In this document: positions 6,934-13,075 of the stretch, piece after piece
Layout: each line of letters starts with the position of its first letter
Numbering within the stretch: the stretch's first letter is position 1
Assembly (NCBI GenBank): GCA_002733465.1
Contig: NVVT01000001.1
Span: 88,434-104,935, forward strand
DNA: 16,502 nt
From: Kangiella sp.
GTDB taxonomy: Bacteria > Pseudomonadota > Gammaproteobacteria > Enterobacterales > Kangiellaceae
Reading direction: 5' to 3'
The notes under the pieces: model-generated
Seen by the model: only the letters and a program-made list of their open reading frames with translations
Databases searched by the model: none
Told to the model about the DNA's origin: nothing
Translations under genes and position numbers: made by a program

Positions 6934-7272
6934 ATGAATGATAAAAACTTAATTTCTGACGACAAAAAATTACACGTCCAATTCAGGTTAGAACCTGGAT
7001 GCTTAGGTCCTCAAGGGTTAAGCCACGTCAATGCTTTTTGTTTGTTTGCTCAAAAAAAGTTTGAAGCTAACAACAATCATTTTGTTAAGTGGGAAATTGC
7101 ACCTAGATTAAATAAATCAGATCCTGAAATTACCTATAAAATTAAAGGTAAAAAACTTGGAAATCAGCAAGTATCGAAATACCTGAAAGTTTTTAATCAG
7201 GAATTATCTGTCTTTGAGGATAGATTAGATAGTGATATTGCTCAAATGATCGATCTATACTTGTCTCAATGA
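6934..7272 (+). CDS. hypothetical protein coupled to glpK, 112 residues
   Basis: I do not recognise this small soluble protein. It has no signal peptide or membrane helix. Notable parts are HVQFRLEPGCLGPQGLSHV (residues 15-33), a lysine-rich strand pair with ITYKIKGKKLGNQQVSKYL (68-86), and an acidic C-terminal helix. One cysteine in the PGCLGP turn and another in AFCLFA do not form a metal site. The gene ends with ATGA, the ATG of which starts glpK, so expression is tied to glycerol kinase. A 96-base AT-rich gap separates it from the toxin gene and presumably holds the promoter, though no convincing one was found. No Shine-Dalgarno sequence precedes its ATG. The position suggests a role linked to glycerol or lipid use, but that is inference. 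Confidence 0.75.
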   Translation: MNDKNLISDDKKLHVQFRLEPGCLGPQGLSHVNAFCLFAQKKFEANNNHFVKWEIAPRLNKSDPEITYKIKGKKLGNQQVSKYLKVFNQELSVFEDRLDSDIAQMIDLYLSQ

Positions 7273-8771
7273 CAAATAATTTATTAACGCCTATGATTCT
7301 CTCCATCGACCAAGGAACAACCGGTACCACCATCTTTATTTTCAGTAAGGAAGGTAAGGTTGTTTCCAAGGCCTATCAAGAATTCACTCAAATTTATACT
7401 CAGCCTTCTTGGGTAGAACATGATCCAGAGGAAATTTGGACAGTTACTTTAGAAACGATCCAACTTGCACTTAACAAAGCAAAAATAGAAGCGACTGATT
7501 TAACTTGCATAGGCATTACCAACCAAAGAGAAACAACTGTTCTTTGGGATAAATCTACAGGCAAGCCTGTTCACAATGCCATTGTTTGGCAATGCAGGCG
7601 TTCTTCCGATATTTGCGAGGCGATAAAATCAGAAGGTAAGCAAGATTGGATAAAACATAAAACAGGATTAGTCACTGACGCTTATTTTTCCGCAACAAAA
7701 ATTAAATGGCTATTTGATAATAAACCCGAAATTAAGGCACTAGCCGATAAAGGCAAGCTCGCTTTTGGAACTATTGATACTTGGTTGATCTGGAAACTCA
7801 CCGGTGGAAAATCTCACCTTACCGATCATACTAACGCCTCCCGTACCATGCTTTATAATATTAATGAACAATCTTGGGATAGTGAGTTATTAAGTTATTT
7901 TGGTTTTGACCCATCCATGCTACCAAGTATTCAATCTTCTGCATCTAATTATGGCAACACATCTGAATCGGTATTTTTTGACGCCAGCATTCCAATTACT
8001 GGTGTCGCAGGCGATCAACAATCCGCTTTATTTGGACGACAATGTACTCAAATTGGACAGGTTAAAAATACCTATGGTACTGGATGCTTTCTGTTAATGG
8101 TAATTGGAGATACCGCTAAAATTTCCGACAAAGGCCTGTTAACTACCATTGCATGTGGCGTTAATGGCGAACCTATTTACGCGTTGGAAGGCTCTGTGTT
8201 TAACGCGGGTTCGGCCGTGCAATGGTTGCGCGATGAAATGTGTTTAATTGAATCCGCCAGTGAAACAGAGGCAATTGCTTTATCAATTGAAGATACAAAA
8301 AATGTTTATTTGGTGCCAGCATTTACCGGATTGGGTGCGCCCTACTGGGATATGAACGCAAGGGGCGTTATTACTGGGTTGACTAGAGGCGCAGGAAAAA
8401 GTGAAATAGTTCGAGCGACACTTGAAGCAATAGCCTACCAAACCAAAGATGTCGTTGATTTAATGGAAGAGGTTTCTGGCATTAAAATTGAGCAACTTCA
8501 AGTTGATGGTGGAGCTTGCCAAAACAATTTTCTTATGCAATTTCAGGCTGATATTTTGGATACTCAAATTCATCGACCTAAACAAATTGAATCCACAGCT
8601 ATTGGTGTTGCTTTATTGGCAGGAATTGGTGCTGGTGTATGGAAGCCAGAAAAACTGCCAAGTGCTTTATTGGAGAATGATGTTATCTTTAAACCCAGTA
8701 TGGAAGCTTCAATCAGAGACAATAATATCAAAGGCTGGCAAAAAGCAATCCGCCAAACTCAAACAAGTTGA
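7269..8771 (+). CDS. glpK: glycerol kinase
   Basis: Phosphorylates glycerol with ATP to sn-glycerol-3-phosphate in the cytoplasm; FGGY carbohydrate-kinase family, 500 residues, normal length. The phosphate loop is DQGTTGTT (14-21). Glycerol-contacting residues match the known enzyme: Arg87-Glu88 in NQRETT, Tyr139 in DAYFSATK, and Asp249-Gln250 in AGDQQSA. TYGTGCF, GLGAPYWD and the C-terminal ATP-binding VDGGACQNNFLMQ follow in order. Two differences from E. coli GlpK stand out: the residue after the loop is Thr21 where E. coli has Arg17, and the GGKGGTR loop that binds the inhibitor fructose-1,6-bisphosphate is replaced by SESVFFDAS (232-240), so inhibition by that sugar is probably lost. The ATG at 7269 overlaps the stop of the gene before. 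No glpF is nearby. Confidence 0.96.
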   Translation: MTNNLLTPMILSIDQGTTGTTIFIFSKEGKVVSKAYQEFTQIYTQPSWVEHDPEEIWTVTLETIQLALNKAKIEATDLTCIGITNQRETTVLWDKSTGKPVHNAIVWQCRRSSDICEAIKSEGKQDWIKHKTGLVTDAYFSATKIKWLFDNKPEIKALADKGKLAFGTIDTWLIWKLTGGKSHLTDHTNASRTMLYNINEQSWDSELLSYFGFDPSMLPSIQSSASNYGNTSESVFFDASIPITGVAGDQQSALFGRQCTQIGQVKNTYGTGCFLLMVIGDTAKISDKGLLTTIACGVNGEPIYALEGSVFNAGSAVQWLRDEMCLIESASETEAIALSIEDTKNVYLVPAFTGLGAPYWDMNARGVITGLTRGAGKSEIVRATLEAIAYQTKDVVDLMEEVSGIKIEQLQVDGGACQNNFLMQFQADILDTQIHRPKQIESTAIGVALLAGIGAGVWKPEKLPSALLENDVIFKPSMEASIRDNNIKGWQKAIRQTQTS

Positions 8772-8791
8772 CCTCTCCTAATTTGGGAGGT
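8771..8791 (+). terminator. weak hairpin after glpK
   Basis: ACCTCTC (8771-8777) can pair with GGGAGGT (8785-8791) in a seven-pair stem with one G-U pair, starting at the last base of the glpK stop codon. The bases that follow (TATTTCAT) are a poor T-tract, so it probably attenuates rather than stops transcription into the lipase gene. Confidence 0.35.
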
Positions 8792-8814
8792 TATTTCATC
8801 TATTTAATTCTAGG

Positions 8815-8843
8815 TTGCACTTTCAAATTCGTTAGGCTTTAAT
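8815..8843 (+). promoter_or_regulatory. candidate promoter of the lipase-glpD pair
   Basis: TTGCAC (8815-8820, three of six) and TTTAAT (8838-8843, five of six) are 17 bases apart in the 108-base gap between glpK and the lipase gene. The -35 match is modest, so read-through from glpK may be equally important. Confidence 0.3.
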
Positions 8844-8879
8844 TCAGCCATACAAATACTAATTTATCGCTTGGTAAAG

Positions 8880-9692
8880 ATGAAAGAAGAAACGCTCAAC
8901 ATCAATGACCATTCCATTTTTCTTAGGAAGTGGGAAATTAAAGACGCAAAAGCGAACCTTTATGTTGCTCATGGTTTGGGAGAGCATAGCGGAAGGTATG
9001 AGCATCTAGCTTTACACTTCAATCAACTTGGTTTCAATGTATTTGCTCATGATCATCAAGGACATGGAAAATCAAGCGGTACTAGAGGGCATATTAATAG
9101 CTTTACCGATTATTCCGATGATCTAAAAACTATCATTGATACGACCTCGAATAAAGGTTTAACTAATTATTTATTGGGGCATAGTTTGGGTGGAGTGATA
9201 GCCACTGGCTTTCTTTTACGACACCCCTCACTTATAGCTAAATCAATTATTAGTGCGCCAGGTTTTGAAAAAAAGACCCCACCTAATCCGATTAAAGCAT
9301 CTATCGGAAAATTACTAGCTAACCTATTTCCCAAATTAACTCTTTGGAATGAAATTGAAGCGGAATGGATCTGTAGTACAAAAGAAGTGGTAGAAACTTA
9401 TAAGAATGATCCACTAGTTCACGATAGAGTTTCTACAAAGTTTTTCACTTCCTTTTTAGCTGAGTCTGATTTTATAAAAAATAATGTCTCAAAAATAAAC
9501 ACCCCTACGCTGATGTTGATCCCGGGTTCAGATATTATTGTTAATCATGAAGTATCTAAAAATCTGTTTTCATCATTCACATCTAAGGCTAATAAGTTAG
9601 TGGAATATCCAGACTCTTATCATGAACTGCTAAACGAAGAATCTGTTCGACTATTAGCATACAAAGAAATCGAAGATTGGTTGCAAAATTAA
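8880..9692 (+). CDS. alpha/beta hydrolase, monoacylglycerol lipase-like
   Basis: Probably hydrolyses monoacylglycerol (or lysophospholipid) to glycerol and fatty acid. The 270-residue protein is of the Hydrolase_4 / PldB-monoglyceride lipase group: HGLGEHSGRYEHLA (31-44) is the classical oxyanion-hole signature, HDHQGHGKS (58-66) follows, the nucleophile is Ser102 in GHSLGG, and the acid and base are Asp218 in PGSDIIV and His248 in DSYHELLNE. A cap region of about 70 residues sits between 128 and 200. No signal peptide is seen. The ATG at 8880 is chosen over an in-frame TTG three codons earlier. Its stop codon overlaps the glpD start by one base (TAATG). Between glpK and glpD, it would feed glycerol directly into that pathway, which supports the lipase reading. 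Confidence 0.88.
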   Translation: MKEETLNINDHSIFLRKWEIKDAKANLYVAHGLGEHSGRYEHLALHFNQLGFNVFAHDHQGHGKSSGTRGHINSFTDYSDDLKTIIDTTSNKGLTNYLLGHSLGGVIATGFLLRHPSLIAKSIISAPGFEKKTPPNPIKASIGKLLANLFPKLTLWNEIEAEWICSTKEVVETYKNDPLVHDRVSTKFFTSFLAESDFIKNNVSKINTPTLMLIPGSDIIVNHEVSKNLFSSFTSKANKLVEYPDSYHELLNEESVRLLAYKEIEDWLQN

Positions 9693-10801
9693 TGACTAAA
9701 CATTCACTGGATATAAAAAATAAAGTCGCAATAATAGGCGGTGGCATTAACGGATTATGCTCTGCTTGGCTCTGTGCGCAACAAGGATTTGAAGTACATT
9801 TATACGAAAAAGAAACATTAATGTCACAAACCTCGCGCTGTTCTTCCAAATTGCTCCACGGTGGACTTCGATATTTAGAATATTTGCAATTCTCGCTAGT
9901 CAGAGAGTCTCTTCAAGAAAGAAAATTTTGGTTAGAAGCCGCTCCAGAATTAACTAATGATATTGAACTAGTGATCCCTTTATACAAAGGCGGTATTCAT
10001 AAACGTTGGGAATATAAAATAGGGTTGGTATTGTACGATTTTCTTGCCGGAAAAAATAATTTGGGCAAACATCGCTATTTAACCAAAGAAGAAGTGGTTA
10101 ATACCTTCCCATCAATAGAAACAAATGGTTTAACCGGCGCTTATGCCTACCATGATGGTCAAATGGATGATTATGAACTTGGACTATGGGTTTCTAGACA
10201 GCTCACTGATCTAGGCGGAACCATCAGCGAAAATACTAAAATAACCAAGGTGACAAATGAAGGATTAGTCACGCTAGAATCTGGCGAAAAATCCCAATAT
10301 GATTGCGTCGTTAATGCGTGTGGCCCTTGGGCTCAAGAGCTGGTGTCAAGAAGTAATATTGATTGTGAAATAAAATTGAAATTAGTTCGTGGTACACATA
10401 TCATTATTCCACAAATATCAGACAAGGCATTGTATTTGGAAGATAAGGAATCAAAACGACTATTTTTCGTATTGCCTTATAAAGGAAATACGTTAGTAGG
10501 AACAACCGAAGAAGTACATGATCTTTCCAATAAAATTGAACCTACGGAAAATGAAATTAATTATTTGATCTGTGCACTTAACAAATTCTTTGATAATAAA
10601 ATCACCCAAACTGATATTATAGAATCATTTGCCGGTGCACGACCGCTAATTTTTGAATCAACTAAGTTAATGAATGAAGTTTCTCGAGAATACAAAATCA
10701 AACGAACCGAAAAATTGATTAATGTTTTTGGTGGCAAGTGGACAACATCTAGGAAGTTGGGTGAGTCGGTGTTAGAACAAGTTTTAAAGGTAATTAAATA
10801 A
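9692..10801 (+). CDS. glpD: FAD-dependent glycerol-3-phosphate dehydrogenase, short form
   Basis: Oxidises sn-glycerol-3-phosphate to dihydroxyacetone phosphate, normally passing electrons to quinone at the inner membrane. The N-terminal FAD-binding Rossmann motif is VAIIGGGINGLCSAW (12-26), followed by the family signature SSKLLHGGLRYLE (51-63), NACGPWAQ (208-215), LVRGTHIIIP (231-240), LPYKGNTLVGTTEE (261-274) and the closing FGGKWTTSRKLGE (346-358). The protein stops eleven residues after that motif, at 369 residues, whereas E. coli GlpD has 501; the C-terminal DAO_C helical domain is absent. The opposite-strand gene begins seven bases later, leaving no space for a lost domain, so this is a real short form. 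The ATG at 9692, coupled to the lipase stop, is chosen over an upstream TTG at 9677. Confidence 0.92.
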   Translation: MTKHSLDIKNKVAIIGGGINGLCSAWLCAQQGFEVHLYEKETLMSQTSRCSSKLLHGGLRYLEYLQFSLVRESLQERKFWLEAAPELTNDIELVIPLYKGGIHKRWEYKIGLVLYDFLAGKNNLGKHRYLTKEEVVNTFPSIETNGLTGAYAYHDGQMDDYELGLWVSRQLTDLGGTISENTKITKVTNEGLVTLESGEKSQYDCVVNACGPWAQELVSRSNIDCEIKLKLVRGTHIIIPQISDKALYLEDKESKRLFFVLPYKGNTLVGTTEEVHDLSNKIEPTENEINYLICALNKFFDNKITQTDIIESFAGARPLIFESTKLMNEVSREYKIKRTEKLINVFGGKWTTSRKLGESVLEQVLKVIK

Positions 10802-10808
10802 TATTCGA

Positions 10809-11345
10809 TTAAAAAGAAGAACCTAGTTTTTCTAAAAAATCTAATTCTTCTTTAGTAGAAACTCGTCCTAATATTTGATTTCGGTGTGGGTAACGACCAA
10901 ACTTCTCAATAATATTTTTATGCCTAATTTCAAAATTAATACTTGAATCTGAAGTACCTGCTTGAAATAGTTTTAAACCCACTTCATGAATGAGTAATGA
11001 TTCACTATGCATAAACGGCATATAGAGAAAGCTTTTTTCGGTTTCGTTAAACGATTCATCTGCACCTACTGCAATTGCTTCTTGAGCAAGAATAAGAGCA
11101 AGGGCATCCGAAGTAAATGCTTTTTCCGTATCTCTATACATGTTTCTAGAAAACTGATCTAAAATAATAATTTCTGCCAAACGACCTTTTGGATTTTCTC
11201 TCCATTGGTACAGTTCACCTTTATTTGCTTGGACGTGAATAGCTTTGTATTTGTTGATAAGCAGTTGGTCAAAATCATCATTTTTTACCCACCACTGCTT
11301 TCTCTCGATATCCTTAAACCAAAACTGTATGATTTCATTTTTCAT
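10809..11345 (-). CDS. DUF924 family protein
   Basis: A 178-residue soluble protein of the DUF924 family; no biochemical function is established for the family as far as I know. Signature elements are the N-terminal IIQFWF with a tryptophan-rich QWWVK (17-21), GRLAEIIILDQFSRNMYRDT (54-73), and FLYMPFMHSESL (106-117), a segment conserved throughout the family. The C-terminus carries the usual HKNIIEKFGRYPHRNQILGR pattern (142-161). It is predicted all-helical, resembling a TPR-like fold. Length is normal. It is transcribed alone and towards glpD, ending only seven bases from the glpD stop with no clear bidirectional terminator between them. Confidence 0.93.
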   Translation of the reverse strand: MKNEIIQFWFKDIERKQWWVKNDDFDQLLINKYKAIHVQANKGELYQWRENPKGRLAEIIILDQFSRNMYRDTEKAFTSDALALILAQEAIAVGADESFNETEKSFLYMPFMHSESLLIHEVGLKLFQAGTSDSSINFEIRHKNIIEKFGRYPHRNQILGRVSTKEELDFLEKLGSSF

Positions 11346-11441
11346 AATATAATAATCTTATCTCTAAAAAATCATTCACCTTCTTAGAAGTGATTTTGTT
11401 TATATCCAGTGATGCAAGTGTTTTGTCTATAAACCTAAGTC

Positions 11442-11558
11442 GTAGGTTGGGTAGAGCTTGCGAAACCCAACAATAATACTTGAAGCAAATTATATACTTC
11501 GAGTATTTAAAATTTCCCAGATACAATCTGTTGGGTTTCCTTTGTCTACCCAACCTAC
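11442..11558. repeat. paired inverted repeat element, REPIN-like
   Basis: Two copies of a unit of about 30 bases face each other: 11442-11472 on the plus strand and 11558-11529 on the minus strand. The outer 13 bases (GTAGGTTGGGTAG) and the inner 11 bases (GAAACCCAACA) are identical in both copies; only the middle differs. Each unit is itself a hairpin, with GTTGGGT pairing with ACCCAAC. Between the units a third stem forms from ATACTTGAAG (11476-11485) and CTTCGAGTAT (11497-11506), with one G-U pair. Units of this type are widespread as REP-like elements in Proteobacteria. It lies 11 bases after the E2 stop codon in a 224-base gap, so it is the likely 3' untranslated end of the E1-E2 mRNA and may serve as a structured end. 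The rest of the gap shows nothing clear. Confidence 0.8.
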
Positions 11559-11569
11559 AAAAAAACTCT

Positions 11570-12904
11570 CTACATTCCCCAACTCTCAATAATACTAACA
11601 AATTCCGATAAAAATAGATTTGTTTGATGGGCATCCAATGCTCGATGATCAATCGAAAGTGACACATAACATTTAGGACGAATAACCATCTCATCTTTAC
11701 CATTTATTTCTTCAACAACCACTCTTTTTTCAAGTTTACCAACGCCTAATATTGCTACTTGTGGTTGATTGATAATAATCGGTGTCGCAAAAAGACTTCC
11801 ACTGACGCCATGATTAGAAATCGTCAAAGTACCGTTTTTCATATCGCTTACTTTTAGATGATTTGTTCGCGCTTTTTCCGTTTGTTTATGCAGTGCTTTT
11901 GCTACTTGAAATAAACTCATGTTCTGCACTTCTTGAATAACAGGAACCACCAAACCCGAGTCTTTCTTATCAGCTCCACCTAACGCCGTACCAACGCCAA
12001 TATTAACATCACTAAAAATTTCTAATGCATCGTTATGAAATTTAGCATTAACTTGCGGTACTTTTTTTACAGCCTTTGCCATCGCCAATAAAAAATAGGC
12101 TGTAAAAGTCAGTTTTATACCTAGTTCCATATACTCTTTCTTATGCCATTTTCGATGCTCAATAATATTGGCCATGTCCATTTCAAAAACACTTGTGACA
12201 TGGGGAGAGGTTTTTAACAAACTATCAACCATGTGGCTTGCAATCGACTTTCTCATATTGCTGTGTGGAATTAAATGGCTTTTTAGACTGGTGGACTTAG
12301 TCGGTTTTATTGTTGGGAGCTTTGGATTAGTTTCTCTTTTGATAATAAACTCTTTGGGAACTGATTCCTCTGGTTTTGACTGGGGTATTACCGATTTTTC
12401 AGCCTTGAGTTTTATGAACTTAATAACATCATCTCTAGTGACTCTGTCTTTTTTACCACTACCTTTGATATTTTCGATTTCTATATCATTTTCAGACAGC
12501 AATCGTCGCACCGCAGGGCTGATTGAGTTTTTATCTACTATATTTTCACGACTTGACTTGGATGGCAGAATTGTTTCAACTGATTTATTAGTCGCTTGTT
12601 TTGCATTTAGTTGATCCGCACTAATCACTAAGCTTGATTTAGCTTTTGATTCAGTGGCAATAGTATCAGCGATAAACCCTAAAACCTGACCGGCCTCTAC
12701 TTTACTTCCTTGCTCAATTTTTAGAGATTTGATAAACCCTGTTTTTGGCGCGCAAATTTCCATTGCCACTTTATCCGTCTCCAACTCTGCAATCGGATCG
12801 CCTTCTTTAACCGCGTCCCCTACTGCTATCAACCACGTTGAAAAAGTCGCTTCAGTGCCTTCTATCTCTTCTGCTGATAGTTTTATTTCTGTTTCATTAT
12901 TCAT
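11570..12904 (-). CDS. dihydrolipoamide acyltransferase, E2 of a 2-oxo acid dehydrogenase complex
   Basis: The E2 core of a 2-oxo acid dehydrogenase complex, probably the branched-chain type: it takes the acyl group from E1 on a lipoyl arm and transfers it to CoA. The 444 residues contain one lipoyl domain (about 5-79) with the lipoylated Lys45 in ETDKVAME, a linker rich in Ser, Lys and Glu, a peripheral subunit-binding domain (about 128-164, SPAVRRLLSENDIEI) and a second linker. The catalytic domain follows (about 205-444), with LTISNHG, INQPQVAILGVGK and the active site DHRALDA (His420, Asp424). The usual glycine after the catalytic Asp is alanine here. AGAGA before the ATG serves as ribosome binding site. 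A 171-base gap holding a repeat element separates it from E1 upstream. Acetyl or 2-oxoglutarate specificity is not excluded. Confidence 0.92.
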   Translation of the reverse strand: MNNETEIKLSAEEIEGTEATFSTWLIAVGDAVKEGDPIAELETDKVAMEICAPKTGFIKSLKIEQGSKVEAGQVLGFIADTIATESKAKSSLVISADQLNAKQATNKSVETILPSKSSRENIVDKNSISPAVRRLLSENDIEIENIKGSGKKDRVTRDDVIKFIKLKAEKSVIPQSKPEESVPKEFIIKRETNPKLPTIKPTKSTSLKSHLIPHSNMRKSIASHMVDSLLKTSPHVTSVFEMDMANIIEHRKWHKKEYMELGIKLTFTAYFLLAMAKAVKKVPQVNAKFHNDALEIFSDVNIGVGTALGGADKKDSGLVVPVIQEVQNMSLFQVAKALHKQTEKARTNHLKVSDMKNGTLTISNHGVSGSLFATPIIINQPQVAILGVGKLEKRVVVEEINGKDEMVIRPKCYVSLSIDHRALDAHQTNLFLSEFVSIIESWGM

Positions 12905-12968
12905 ATTATATTTTCTCTAAACTTTATTCTTTACCCTAAACAGAGCCGTAAAAACCAGCCCGTAAACA

Positions 12969-13065
12969 GGGGTCGGAGTCGCTAAACAATTAGTGTCATA
13001 TTTACACCATGCCTAATGGAAATAATAAACTGCAAGCAACTGTTAAATTTTTGAGACTCCGACCC
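12969..13065. repeat. inverted-repeat element between E1 and E2
   Basis: GGGTCGGAGTC (12970-12980) is inverted at GACTCCGACCC (13055-13065), an exact 11-base terminal repeat enclosing 74 bases of AT-rich sequence. The form, with GGGGTCGGAGTC ends, looks like a small non-coding mobile-element remnant of the MITE kind; from memory, similar ends occur around REP-associated (Y1) transposase genes in gammaproteobacteria, but no transposase is present here. It fills most of the gap inside the E1-E2 operon, starting 10 bases after the E1 stop codon. On the plus strand the right arm is followed by six T residues, but the long loop makes a terminator unlikely. Confidence 0.7.
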
Positions 13066-13075
13066 TTTTTTGAAC

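Noticed and set aside
10745..10808. Frameshift or deletion as cause of the short glpD
   Set aside because: The few bases after the stop contain no remnant of the missing domain in any frame before the convergent DUF924 gene, and that gene is intact.
11335..11703. Minus-strand frame of 122 codons across the REPIN-like element
   Set aside because: It runs through the repeat element and the end of E2 in another frame; the translation has no domain character.
12168..12614. Plus-strand open frame of 148 codons
   Set aside because: It is antisense to the E2 catalytic domain and linker; the hydrophobic translation is a product of the E2 codon bias.
13055..13070. Intrinsic terminator (GACTCCGACCC followed by six T residues)
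   Set aside because: The pairing arm is 74 bases away, no plus-strand gene ends here, and on the minus strand the element lies inside an operon with no T-tract at its far side.
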